A DNA stretch of 64,000 bases, from the NCBI GenBank assembly GCA_034008185.1, contig CM067084.1, positions 72,878,255 to 72,942,254 on the forward strand, given 5' to 3'. Numbering within the stretch: position 1 is the stretch's first letter; every line of letters starts with the position of its first letter. Positions 1 to 11,680 of the stretch are shown one piece after another. The notes under the pieces were generated by a model. The model did not search any database. It had not been told where the DNA came from and worked only from the letters and a program-made list of their open reading frames with translations. The position numbers were made by a program, and so were the translations under genes. This DNA is from Gorsachius magnificus (lineage: Eukaryota > Chordata > Aves > Pelecaniformes > Ardeidae).

Positions 1-57
1 AAACACAATTAAGAGAACATTAATTATTTTTCAAAAAATGTTTTGTACTTGCATTAC

Positions 58-152
58 CTTTTGCATTTTTGCAGTGTCTAGAGATTTCACAATTCTGCTG
101 AAGTTCTGAAGACCAAGCTCTTCTAGTTGAAAAGTAGCCAGATAACAAATAA
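58..152 (-). CDS. CFAP99: CFAP99 coding exon (third internal exon)
   Basis: This 95-nt exon follows an acceptor reading tttgatag on the minus strand and ends AAG before gtaatg. It starts in phase 1: the G ending the previous exon plus TT gives Val, followed by 31 codons including ICYLATFQLEELGLQ and KSLDTAKMQK. It ends in phase 0. The peptide looks helical with no membrane segment or signal. It continues directly from LYI of the preceding exon. It is too short to be seen as a long ORF and was found by reading splice sites. The splice calls are direct readings; the CFAP99 name is from family recall. Confidence 0.85.
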
Positions 153-2950
153 CTATCAAAAGATATATACATTTAAAATGCAGTAGAGAATTGTTATAAG
201 CCTATACCCTATATTCAGCATACTCTGGGATTTGGACTGTTACTTGAACTTAAATAGTCTTCAATATTGTTTATCTAACTGGGCAATACAGTGCGTGACA
301 ATGAGAAAGTAATATAAATATATATAATGTTAATCCTATGTTCATTATTAGCATCGTGACTCTGTACGATGGTTCATATAGATTAGTTCTCTCTTTTGTG
401 AGTGGGATCCAAGTTAGTGCAAATCTACAGAATTTTATGGACATTCTAACAGCTGAGGAAGTGACCACTTACACAAAAACATGTGAAACAGTTGTAGCTA
501 TCTGAAGTAATTCATAGGGGTCCTTCTGGTGCCTGCAAATACCTATTTGCAAAACTGGCAGATCTACCATAGCAGCGCTTGGAATCCTGTAAGGCTGAAG
601 GTAAGATCTTGCCATGATTTCACAGTCATTTCATTATGTCAACATCACCACTAAAATAAGCAGCTTTGTCAACCCCTAACTGTTTGTTCCCATCTCCTTC
701 TTTTACTTCCTGGTGTTTCTTCTCTTGGGCAAGTATAGTCACCCACACAGCCAAGTTAAACCAGATTGTGAATTTTAACCTGAAGCACTTTCTTGATCAG
801 TTCACTGGATGGCTGCTAAACACAAGTTCTAACTCAAGAGAAGATACAACATGGAGGTGAGAATGAGTGGCCAGTGATGAAAGAAATGGTGGCCTGTTTC
901 TTTGGGTAGTACCAGCTCATACAACAAATACCTGCATATTCCATCTGTGAAATTCTGTGTTAGTCTGGCAATAAGGCAGGGAGAAGAGAAGTCAGATGGC
1001 ACCTCAGAGACATGACTGAAAAGTTGCTGAAGTATTGCATTGTTGGAAACAGCTCTTCTAGTGTAAGCAAAATTTTCAGTGTAAGCAAGCTTACTCTGAG
1101 AAAATTTAATGTGAACAGGAGACATAAAGTTTTGATAGTGATTTTTTCAACATACTGTTTTTAATGTCTTCAGAGAGGATAGCTCTTATTCTTCTGTTCC
1201 AAAATCATGGTTTATTATACATAACAATATTATACATAACAAAAATGTTAAACATAAAATATCATATCTAGTATTTATTTTCCTTTTTGGTTTTTTTTGC
1301 AAGTGATCATTTTGCAGAAGGTGTTGTAATCTTTGTTTCTATTCTGAATTAGAAATTCTCTGGGAAATCCAAATCTGATTCTTGCACCCCGTCTCTGGCA
1401 AGTATGCAGTTCCATACAGGAAGAGGCACAGTCAGTGCTGTGAAATTTTTACAGACCTGTAAAGTTCATGAGCTCCTGTATCAGCTTTCATTTGACTGTA
1501 TTCACTTTGATCAATCAGGCTTCACTTACACTGCAGTATTTTAGCTGCCACCAAACAGTAATGATAAAATCAGTAAATTCTGACCAATGTGCTGCAGCCA
1601 ACTCAGCATATCGTTAGGCTTCAATCTTGTGCTTTAGCATAGTTAGTAGAATATACATTTATCTCCTACAAGCTTTATTAAATTCAAATCTGCTCACACA
1701 TAGCAACAGCCTTTATAAGCAGCTTTGATCATTTAAGTGTCAATGCAGCTTGGCAAAGGGAATCACAAGCAGCTTAAAAAAATGTAAGCCAATGACCTTA
1801 GACTCTTAACTTGTTGATAAAGGAAAATTTTCTGGGGCCTACCCTCTGCCTGTGATTAATGGAGGCTTTTGAGTGGACCAGTCCTGACAACCCAATTATA
1901 GCAACACTAAGCTTAAAGGTATAATTTATGTGCCCCAGACAGTGAAAAACATGGTTTTGGAGAAATGGAGACAATGAAGCATTACCATTTAGAACAAACT
2001 CAATATACTATTAATTTCATCCTTGACAGCTTAGGTTCTCTTTCATTTGATATTTGATTTAGATTTCTATACCTTTTCAGATTGTGACAGAAGCAACCAG
2101 AATTGCCATAAAAATGTAATAGCTTTTAAAACATAAAATGTAGATATACTTATATTAGATAATGTTTTTTGTATTTTTCAACCACTTTGAATTAAATTGT
2201 CTGGACTTTTCAAAGTACCCACAAAGCTTCAGAACATATCTGACTTAGAGAACCTATGCCAGTGTGATTTGTGATTCCAGCTTATTTAGGGACTTAATAA
2301 ATCAACCTTAGTGTACGTGTATTAAAGGCATAGCATAAAAATATTTAAGTTACTTTTTAATGAACTTCTCAATGCCTGAAATAACTTTGGGAGTAGTAAC
2401 TACTCTGAACTAGCTCACACTATCAGATATAGTTGTAATGTAACTGCAAGTAACTAACAAAAGGAAAATAATTGACCTCACTCATGGAGACAGACAGAAG
2501 TCTGTTTATGTCATTGTGATGGTCAGTAACAAAGAAATCCATTTATGGGTAGAGACAATTGTGTCTTCATCCTGTGAGACATGCTGTGTTCCTCAGCAGA
2601 CAGAGCTTTGTTATGCAATTTCATATCTGAATGGCAGAGGTACTAGGTTGCATAGAAGAGAATAAAGGGAAATCACTGAAGAACATTTTTTAAAGTGATG
2701 GTTAAACTTCCAAGATACTTCTTCCAGCCACTGATGCTATTTTCCACCTGCATGTGACCTAATCTGCAGGCATGTTGTGCAAAATTTTCTTAGGGTAAAA
2801 TTCAAGTTAACACTTGTGAGAGTCCAGACTAAATAATAATTTCAGGATTTAGGCTTTACATCATAAGGCCTTTCCTTTTGTTTTCCAAGAAAAGGCCCTG
2901 TATTTCATACTGCACTGGGCACAATGACAATGCTTCAAATGCAATATAAT
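153..2950 (-). other. CFAP99 intron, right-hand part AT-rich, no gene seen
   Basis: This is AT-rich intronic DNA between the exon at 58-152 and the CR1 insertion. The open frames (for example 829-1125 minus) have no recognisable domain and no supporting splice structure. I see no RNA gene, microsatellite of note or LTR here. Confidence 0.6.
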
Positions 2951-3036
2951 ATAGAATCATAGAATGTTTTGGGTTGGAAGGGACCCCTAGAGGTCATCTA
3001 GTCCAACCCCCCTGCAGTGAGCAGGGGCACTGCTAA

Positions 3037-5704
3037 CTAGATCAGGTTGCTCACAGCCCCATCCAACCTGGCCTTGAATGTTTCCAGGGATGGGGCCTCC
3101 ACCACCGCTCTGGGCAACCCGTTCCAGTGTTTCACCACCCTCATTGTAAAGAATTTCCTCCTTATATCCAGTCTAAACCTACCCTGCTTCAGTTTAAAAC
3201 CATTACCCCTTGTCCTGTCACAGCTGGCCCTACTAAAAAGATTTTCCCCATCTTTCCTATAGGCCCCCTTTAGGTACTGAAAGGCTGTAATCAGGTCTCC
3301 CCGCAGCCTTCTCTTCTCCAGGCTGAACAAGCCCAACTCCCTCAGCCTGTCCTCATAGGAGAGGTGCTCCAGCCCTTGGATCATTTTTGTAGCCCTCCTC
3401 TGGACCCGCTCCAACAGTTCCATGTCCTTCTTGTGCTGAGGGCTCCAGAGCTGGACGCAGTACTCTAAGTGAGGTCTCACCAGAGCAGAGTAGAGGGGCA
3501 GAATCCCCTCCCTTGACCTGCTGGCCACACTTCTCCTGATGCAGCCCAGAGTACGGTTGGCCTTCTGGGCCGCCAGCGCACATTGCCGGCTCATGTCCAG
3601 CTTTTCATCCACCAGCACCCCCAAGTCCCTCTCAGCAGGGCTGCTCTCCATCCTTTCTTCCCCCAGCCTGTATTGATACTGGGGGTTACCCCGACCCAGG
3701 TGCATGACCTTGCACTTGGCCTTGTTGAACCTCATGAGGTTCACACAGGCCCACCTCTCCAGCCTGTCCAGGTCTCTCTGGATGACATCCCGGCCTTCTG
3801 GTGTGTCAACCGCACCACTCAGTTTGGTGTCGTCCGCAAACTTGCTGAGGGTGCATTCGATCTCGCTGTCTAAGTCATTGATGAATATATTGAACAGCAC
3901 CGGTCCCAGTACGGACCCCTGAGGGACACCACTCGTCACCAGTCTCCATCCGGACATCGAGCCATTGACCACTACCCTCTGGATGCGACCATCCAGCCAG
4001 TTCCTTATCCACCAAACAGTCCACCCATCAAATCCATAGCTCTCCAATTTAGAGAGAAGGATGTTGTGGGGGACCGTGTCAAAGGCTTTGCAGAAGTCCA
4101 GATAGGTGACATCCATTGGTTTTCCTTTGTCCACTGTTGTTGTCACACCATCATAGAAAGTCACTAGGTTCGTCAGGCAGGACTTGCCCTTGGTGAAGCC
4201 ATGCTGGCTATCTCGAATTATCTCCCTGGCCTCCATGTGCCTTAGCATAGCTTCTAGGAGGATCTGTTCCATGATCTTCCCAGGCACAGAGGTGAGGCTG
4301 ACAGGTCGGTAGTTCCCAGGGTCTTCCTTTCTACCCTTTTTGAAAATGGGCACAATGTTTCCCTTTTTCCAGTCACCAGGGACTTCACCTGACTGCCATG
4401 ACTTTTCAAATATCATGGAGAGTGGCTTGGCGACTACATCAGCCAATTCCCTCAGGACTCTGGGATGCATCTCATCAGGTCCCATGGACTTATGTGCGTT
4501 CAGGTTCCTCAGGTGGTCATGAACCTGATCTTCTCCTACAGCAGGAGGGGTTTTGTGCTCCCGGTCCCCCTCATGCCATCCATCAACTCGGGTGGGGTGA
4601 GGAGAGAAGTTCCCAGTGAAGACTGAGGCAAAAAAGGTGTTGAGTACCTCAGCCTTCTCCTCATCTGCTGTTACCAGCTTGCCAGTCTCGCTCATCAGCG
4701 GGGGTACGCTTTCTTTAACCATCCTTTTCTGGCTGATATACCTGTAGAAACCCTTAGTATTATTCTTTGCATCCCTAGCCAAGTTTAGCTCCAGCTGAGC
4801 CTTGGCCTTCCTGACCCCATTCCTACACAACTGGACCGCGTCCCTATACGCTTCCCAGGATGCCTGTCCCTGCTTCCACTGCCTGTGCAGTTCCCTCTTC
4901 CTCCTTAGTTTGACCAGCATCTCTCGTCTCAGCCATGCCGGTCTCTTCCCTTCTTTGCCCAATTTCTTACACCTAGGGATCGAGAGCTCTTGTGCTCTGT
5001 GAATCACATCCTTAAAGATCTGCCAGCTCTGTTCTGTTCCCCTGTCCCTGAGGACCGTTTCCCAGGGAGTCCTTCTGACTATCTCCTTGAGGAGCTGGAA
5101 GTTTGCTTTTCTAAAATTCAGGGTCCTGACTGTACTCTTTGTTCTTCCCATTTCCCTCTGGAGCATGAGCTCTACCATCGCATGATCACTGCAGCCCAGG
5201 CTGCCTCCGATCTTGACATTTCCGATGAGCTCGCTTGCATTGATGACCACCAGGTCCAGTATCGCATCCCCTTGGGTAGAGGTGTCTATTACCTGGCTTA
5301 AGAAGTTGTCCTCAATGCACTCAAGAAACCTGCTGGATTGCCTACAGCTTGCCGTGTTGGTTTTCCAGCAGATGTCAGGGTGGTTGAAGTCCCCCAGCAG
5401 GACGAGAGCCTGCGAGCACAAAGCCTCCCGGAGTTGGAGGAAGAACGCTTCGTCAGTCGGCGCCTCTTGATCTGGCGGCCTGTAGTAGACACTGACCACC
5501 AGGTTCCCTTTGTTGCCTCTCTCTCTGATTCTTACCCATAAGCTTTCGACCTGCTCGTGGCTATTCTTCAGGGACAGCTCTTCACACTGTAATGATTTCT
5601 TGATGTAAAGGGCAACGCCTCCGCCCCTCCTTCCTCGCCTGTCCCTTCAGAACAGCCTGTAGCCATCAATAGCTACATTCCAGTCGTGGGATTCATCCCA
5701 CCAA
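3037..5704 (-). pseudogene. CR1 ORF2 (endonuclease-reverse transcriptase), one in-frame stop
   Basis: The reverse-transcriptase polyprotein of the CR1 above is open for 820 codons from 5499 to its stop near 3037. The same frame continues upstream to about 5704, interrupted only by TGA at 5647-5649, which replaces an expected CGA arginine. Visible motifs in order: CR1 endonuclease residues (GDFNHPD, then [10 protein letters not shown]), RT fingers ([20 protein letters not shown]), [28 protein letters not shown], and the catalytic FADD (SKFADDTKL). The C-terminal portion ends in LDGAVSNLI. The first ~100 or more residues of the endonuclease and all of ORF1 are missing, so this copy cannot move by itself. 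The open frame suggests a fairly recent insertion. Confidence 0.9.
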
Positions 5705-5720
5705 AGTCGTGGGATTCATC
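5682..5720. repeat. Tandem duplication at the CR1 5' junction
   Basis: The 16-mer agtcgtgggattcatc occurs at 5682-5697 and again at 5705-5720, a 23-bp period. The first copy continues into normal CR1 sequence (cccaccaa). The second copy then passes into unique intron DNA. It is either a small duplication made at insertion or later slippage. Confidence 0.85.
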
Positions 5721-5801
5721 ATGTATTAAGACTTACATTGGTAAAATAATACTTTTAAAAATTTTGTGGTAAATGTATTTAGTGTTTTAAAGAAAACTCA
5801 C

Positions 5802-5946
5802 CTATATAGAGATTACGCTCAGAAATCAGGCAGTATCTCCCATCCCGAACAAAAAAGGCGTTGACTACTACATCCAATAAGGATTTATATTCTATGCATC
5901 CAGCTAGTGTATCCAACACAAATTTTTCATCTGTCACATTAAGTGC
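5802..5946 (-). CDS. CFAP99: CFAP99 coding exon (second internal exon)
   Basis: This 145-nt exon has acceptor ctctatag before GCACTT and donor TATATAG before gtgagt, a near-consensus 5' splice site. It holds 48 codons plus one base (phase 0 in, phase 1 out). The peptide starts ALNVTDEKFVLDTLAGCIEY and ends RYCLISERNLYI. The frame is fully open and joins cleanly to exons on both sides. The charged, helical sequence has no membrane segment. I recognise it as the conserved N-terminal region of CFAP99. A CR1 insertion begins about 80 bp downstream of its donor. Confidence 0.88.
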
Positions 5947-7320
5947 CTATAGAGATACAAAATTAATAATGATTAATGTATTCTGGATAGAAAATGTTAG
6001 TTGTGTACAAAAAGAAATACAGTAATTTTTAAGTAATTGGAAAACATGAATAATGAACAGCAGTGTCTTTCATAGGGCTGACGCACTTCTAATACTATCA
6101 AATATGGGCAGTCCTAACAAATTAATGGCCCTTGTTAAGTAAAATGTAAACTTCCCCAATGTTAAACTTTCAGTTTATCTGATGACATATGCATTTGGTT
6201 AAAAGGCCTTGATGTGTGAATGTCAACAGTTAATGCAAAGAAAATGTGAAGACTCTGAGCTATGAGTGATGATTAACTTAGTCAACAGTATGAGAAAGTT
6301 TCAGTAAGAGTGTGCTTTTCCTGCAGGAAACCTGTCCTTTGTGGGTGAAGTCTGTGCTACTTGGAAAGTCTAAATCAAGGCAAGAAGCTGGACAGGGATT
6401 ATGGAAAAGACTCTTAACTGCTACTGTAACATAATATTGGAGAATATGACTTTTAAACTAAACTTGTGAGTGCCAGGATTCTTAGTAATACAGACTGTGT
6501 GTTTCTTATCCACCTTTGCTCTTGGTCACTTGCAATGTTCATGCAATACCACAAGAGAACAGAAAAAGGAGGGTCAGATGCCCACTGCATGTCATTTGGA
6601 TCTGACCTCCTAATTCCTTTAAAAAGTTTGAGTGTTCCTGAACTTTACAGGGAGTTTCACTCATAATAAATTACCTATGGAATATTTGTTATTATATGAG
6701 ATAAGATTCTAGTGTGAACCACCTTTAAAACATTGCAATAAAATCTGAGGCCCAGAACAGTTTGTTATTACATGACTTGAAAAAGGACAGCCATGCTATG
6801 ACAAAATGACAAACAGTAATGATTCTTTGACTTAAGGAGGTTAGCCAAGAAGCCAAGAAAAAAGCTAAGTGCATCTTCTGAAAACATGCAGTCCACATCT
6901 GATATATTATCTCTCCCACAGCTCTGAGATGTGGGAACAATTGAACTGCAATAATATATCAGATCAGAGATTCACCTTGCCTAGTAGGCTATCTGCTAGC
7001 ACCCTGATCACTTTATTTCCCTAATGTGATTAATTTCTAGTTTAAAAGTATTATTAGAGGCTGCTAGAAGGAACTATGTGAGTCTTCTGATGTACGACAC
7101 CATACAGGGCTTTGAGACTGAGCAAATAAAAGGCAAAACTTTCAAATTACAGTTCTAATTTTTAAATGGAAAAAATGATGCAGAAGCATTCCAAGTGTAT
7201 TTTCTCTGGTTGTCATTCAGAGTAAGCATAATTCTTTTTTACTTACTCCTGCTCAAAAGTCAGGTTTCATTTCTTCCAATGTGTTGTTGCGGGAAAAAAA
7301 TAGTGCCTCCATATAATTGT

Positions 7321-7370
7321 CTCCATATACATATATATTTATATATGCATATACACACATATGTATGCAG
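7321..7370. repeat. TA/CA-rich microsatellite
   Basis: An imperfect run of atatat, tatatgcatata and cacacatatg units. It is simple-sequence DNA with no coding meaning. Confidence 0.7.
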
Positions 7371-9424
7371 GCAAAATTGCACCTACCTACATCCTTGTAA
7401 TTTCTTTACTGCCATTGGGATTACACTAATACATCTGACTACCTCTCTAGCAGAACTGTAATAGACAATATTACTAATGATAGACATACAGAAACAGAAT
7501 CAAGGTCAGTTAGTGGGTTTTAGGTCCTTAAGGCTAATAAAAGTTAAAATTATAGAAAAGCTTTATTTCTATGACCGAACTAGTCAGATATGACTCTGAA
7601 TATATTCTGTGACCCAGATATGTTGGGTAAGAAGAATCAGAGTGTAACCAAACTAATCATTACATCAAGCTTCACAAAGTCTGCTGGGCAGCACTAGAGA
7701 GCGAGTGCGAATAAGCAGGATATCACCTACATTCTTAATCACGGCTCCAGAGAAGGAAGAACCAACAGGTTGTGGTTGAGATGGGAGAAAGATAAAGGGG
7801 AATGCAGTTGGGAAAACGGAGCCAACAAGAATGAGGTGGCAAAGAAGGAACACAGAGAAAGCCGTGGAAAGGAAGGTAAGGGAACACAGGAGATACAGAA
7901 TGGCTTAGGTGGAGGATGGACATAAATGGAAGAGCACAGGAAAGAGACAACACATCTGAAAATATGCAAAAAATTATAAATTTCTGTGAAGCGTGGACTC
8001 CGTCTTGCTAAGCACTGAGAATTCTTGTGAGGCACACAGTCCTTCCAAATATACCTTTCCTGGGTGAAGATTTATGAAGATTTATGGAAGTTCTTTCATA
8101 AAACTGACAAAATCCAGAAATCTAACCCCCCACCAGATGTTCAAATATATATCCTGTATTTGATATGAGATGTGTGAGAATTCACCACAAAAAGCAAAAG
8201 CAAACCTAAATACCTGAACGGCAAAGCGAGAGAGGATCACATAGTTCCAGTAAAAGTAGGTTTGTGACATTTTGAATCTAAAACAATTGGTCCCCTTGAA
8301 CAAATGCTGTTGTTCATGAAGAGAGAAATCTGCAGATAAGAGATATTTGAGTGTTGATGAACAGTGAGCTCTGATGATAAACAGAAAGGCCACAGTGAAA
8401 CTGGACAAGCCCATTGGAAACAAGCCACAAACCACTCACAACTATCTCTGCTAGAAAGTTAGAATATACATTACTTCCAAGATCTTGATTTGATTAGAAT
8501 CTGTGCATTCACCTTCTGAGTACTTTGCTGTATCATACATCTATAAAGTGCTACAACAAACCAATGCTTTTCAAATGTACTTTGGAGAGAGGACCAAAAG
8601 TAGACAAACAGATAACAACAAGATGACACCAGTGACCAAATCACATCTCCTGTACAGTTCAGACTACAGCATAAAAATGCAACTGCATTATTTAAATTTC
8701 TTTTACTGTTCTGAGTTAACAAGTCAGTCAGAAGTTAGTTAGTACAAACATAGAAATAAGTGCTTACTCTTGCTTATTCCCTGAGCAAAAAAGTACATAA
8801 CCACTACATGGCCTCGAGCTAAGCAACAAGGTGACAGGAGGTGCAGCCTGGGGACAACTGTGCCCCAGAACATCAGTACTGATTGGTAATTCTGTGAACC
8901 GCAGACAAAAAAGTCTTGTCATGAAATATTATCAATTGAATCTGCTTTCAGTTACAAATGGTACTAAGTGTTCCATTTCTACATATAAAAATTGAGAATA
9001 GTTAAGCAGCCTGCAGCAGTGTCATCTAAGGAAGTGATCTCATCAGAACTTATAAAAAACTAAACAAGACTGGACAGGATCAGTACTTGGATAAGGAGTC
9101 TTGAAGGTGAGCCAGTTGTTGGTTAAACCCTGCTGTTTATCTAGTGAATCAAAACCTAAGCCAATGCTTTAAAACAGTTAGGATACTCTGCATAGAAAGT
9201 GCACTGTGTCCTCAACAAATTTCACCAAGGATATTTACAGTTTATCTGTATATTTGAAATCATAATTGCTTTGGGAAAGTAGTATGTTGGGTAGGTGTCA
9301 CTTCTAGCACTAAATCCTAAGTGCATTCTTTCTGTTTGGCTTTATGTTGCATTTCCTGTCAGTGGGATGTATTTCAAAAGTGGGTCAAATGATCCTGAAA
9401 TGGTACAATATGATGACACACCGT

Positions 9425-9665
9425 ACATTTATAGCACCTTTTGTATGAGGTTCTCAAAACACTTTACTAACATCAATTGCATTTAATGAGATTCCTTTTG
9501 ACTAATACTATTTTGCAAATGCAGAAACTATGGTATGGAGCAGATAAGAGATTTGCCCCAGGCAACACGCTAAGTCATTGCTGGCAACAAGAAAATAATT
9601 AATTAACACTAATTTGTAAGCCTTTGCTCTGTCCATCAGACTATCTTCCTACCTTTTCAAGTATA
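9425..9665 (+). repeat. MIR-like ancient SINE fragment
   Basis: The order of landmarks matches the MIR/CORE-SINE consensus in sense orientation. They are: acatttatagcacc, ctcaaaacactttac, cattttaatga-type spacer, ttttgcaaatgcagaaact (consensus ttttacagatgaggaaact), then gagatttgccccaggcaaca (consensus aacttgcccaaggtcaca), and tttgctctgtccatcagact near the end. Divergence is high, as expected for an element older than birds. Boundaries are approximate. Confidence 0.55.
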
Positions 9666-11598
9666 CTTTACCTTATGTATTTGTCTGAAACAACCAGCAG
9701 TTAGCTATGTTTGCAAGTATATTGTGTGAGTCCTTCAGCATGAGGAAGGCCAGATAATTTACAGGTGAAAGTAACACATTCAGCTATCATCTCTTATTGC
9801 ACCGAATATTAAAATTTATCAAAATAAATGTTGTGCAATATACCTATGGTATGCTCAGGAAACAACCTCTCTATCTCTAATGTTACAGCTTATTATTTTT
9901 TGTATTGTTATGTAAAACAAGTAAAAACAAGTAAGTTTATGGCAGATGAATACTGGACGGTCCTATATTTTTAATGTTTGGAAGCCTATATATTACTGTG
10001 CTGACCAATGGCTGCACTGGAAATAAGTAAAATACAGTTATATGTGCTCACAATGTCATTCCCATACAAATATCTGTAAGTGTTCTCTGTATAGCATTGA
10101 ATTTCAGCTTTTTCCGATTCCCAAGTGTTTAAACTGTAAAAGAATGATCCTGTCTGAAATTATCCTGAACAATCCTGTGAAAAAGATGTGACTCATGTCT
10201 GAGTATGTGCTGATTGGTGTTATCTTCCCCCTTTTTGAGAAATCCCTAATGCCCTTAGCCTGCTTCCACGGACATATTTTCCTTGCTCCCTTACACTTAG
10301 CTGTAGCTGGGAACCAATAGAGTTTCTTCAAGGAGACAAGAGACTGTAAGAAAGTTTAAGTATAGGACTTCGTGCACAAACAACTTTCAACATGTGTTCA
10401 TACAAGAAATAGCATGAATTAAATGGAGAAGTACCTGCAAAAAGCAAGCTTTGCCACTGTGGGTGTATGGTAATAAGGATGGCTACAACGAGACCTGTTT
10501 AGGGCCAGAGAGATCAGAAAAGGATGGGTAAGGAAAGAAAGAAAAGCTCTTGTTTCTGGAGAGGAGGAAGGAAAGGAACATCAGCTATGCCCTGTTTGAG
10601 ACTTCTCCAGATGCCGTGGTTTAAGGATTTAGTTTAAGGTGAAACAAACATTCTAGAAATAAGATAATATTCGATTAAAAGATAAAATAGCTTTCACCTC
10701 CTGAGAGAACTGAGTAACAGTATGTACTGAACTTGTCTACTTCTAGGCAAAATATGCACATCTTGCAGATGCAGTCTGATTAATTTGTAGTGCTTCAGAT
10801 ATCAGTGCTAGTCCTCTCCAAGGGTCTAATCAAAATGCTGTGGAAACGAAAGAAAATATTCCTACTGACTTCACTGGGTTTTGAATCAGTCACCAGAACC
10901 CAGTCCTCTTTCCCTCTGAAGTCAGTGAAAATGCTTCCAGTAATTCCAGTGGGGGAAAAGCCCCTGGGACCTCTAAGATATAAGCAGGAGAGTGTTCTGC
11001 TTCTACTATTTACAGTCTATGTTGCAGTCAGAACCTAGTATATTCATCTTCATGTGATAATGCTGACCATCTTGAAGAGGTACAATTAATGTTATTTTCC
11101 CTTGTACTTAATATTAAATCACATGAGCAGGATTGCAGAAAAATCCAATTCCATCCTTTCCTTTGAAAGATCCTAATCTGCATTTATGTCAGTAACTAAT
11201 AACACAAATTAACTTGTGTCATTTAGTAAGATTTTTTTTCACCACATGTACCAAAATAATCTTGCGTTACATTATTTTTATATTTAAAACTAAATCTATG
11301 ACTTTTGACATTTGGGGATTTTACTCACAGTTGAGTGGGCATGTGTGAGACACACAGCTGAACCAATGCAAATGAGAACTATGAAGAGTTATGCCAAATT
11401 ACACCATGTTCTTGCGAAATGGAAAGCTCATAAACAGGTTCATCTTGCTAGCAACATGAGAGGGATAAAGGAGTAAACCAGTGAATCTGGGGTGGCAGTT
11501 CTGATTTGTGCTGGTTTGACCCTGGCTGGACAAACCCAATACATGATTTTACAGAAGTAAGCTGTTCAGATGGGATTTATAAAGCTCAATATGATGGG

Positions 11599-11680
11599 TC
11601 TGATCCTGCAACTCTAACTGAAGCAAGTAATTCCACTGAAAATAAAGTGAGTTATTTGCATAGATAAAGGCACAAACATT
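11599..11680. repeat. Possible ancient amniote interspersed repeat fragment
   Basis: The stretch tctgatcctgcaact ... attccactgaaaataaag resembles a widespread palindromic amniote repeat whose arms read gatcctgcaa and whose core reads cccactgaagtcaatggg. Only part is preserved. A related-looking acatgagcaggattgcag lies near 11122. Identification is from memory and weak. Confidence 0.35.

Larger units (their letters stand above)
2951..5720 (-). mobile_element. CR1 LINE retrotransposon, 5'-truncated
   Basis: A CR1 non-LTR retrotransposon is inserted in the same orientation as CFAP99, inside its intron. The 3' end (left in the window) shows the diagnostic CR1 tail of 8-bp ATTCTATG-type units, seen on the plus strand as atagaatcatagaatg at 2951. 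It is followed by the conserved ggttggaagggacc 3'UTR. The body encodes the C-terminal endonuclease and the whole reverse transcriptase. The 5' end is truncated inside the endonuclease near 5704, and a partial 16-bp repeat of that sequence follows (5705-5720). No target-site duplication was seen, as expected for CR1. The right edge lies about 80 bp from the donor of the CFAP99 exon at 5802. Confidence 0.95.

Noticed and set aside
829..1125. A 98-codon minus-strand frame near the left edge as another CFAP99 exon
   Set aside because: No matching acceptor/donor pair with the right phase, and the exon at 5802-5946 joins 58-152 directly in phase.
3583..5541. Plus-strand open frames opposite the CR1
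   Set aside because: They are antisense shadows of the CR1 reverse-transcriptase frame.
8082..8435. A 117-codon minus-strand frame in the CFAP99 intron
   Set aside because: Phe/Ser-rich translation without a domain; no splice signals in the correct phase with flanking CFAP99 exons.
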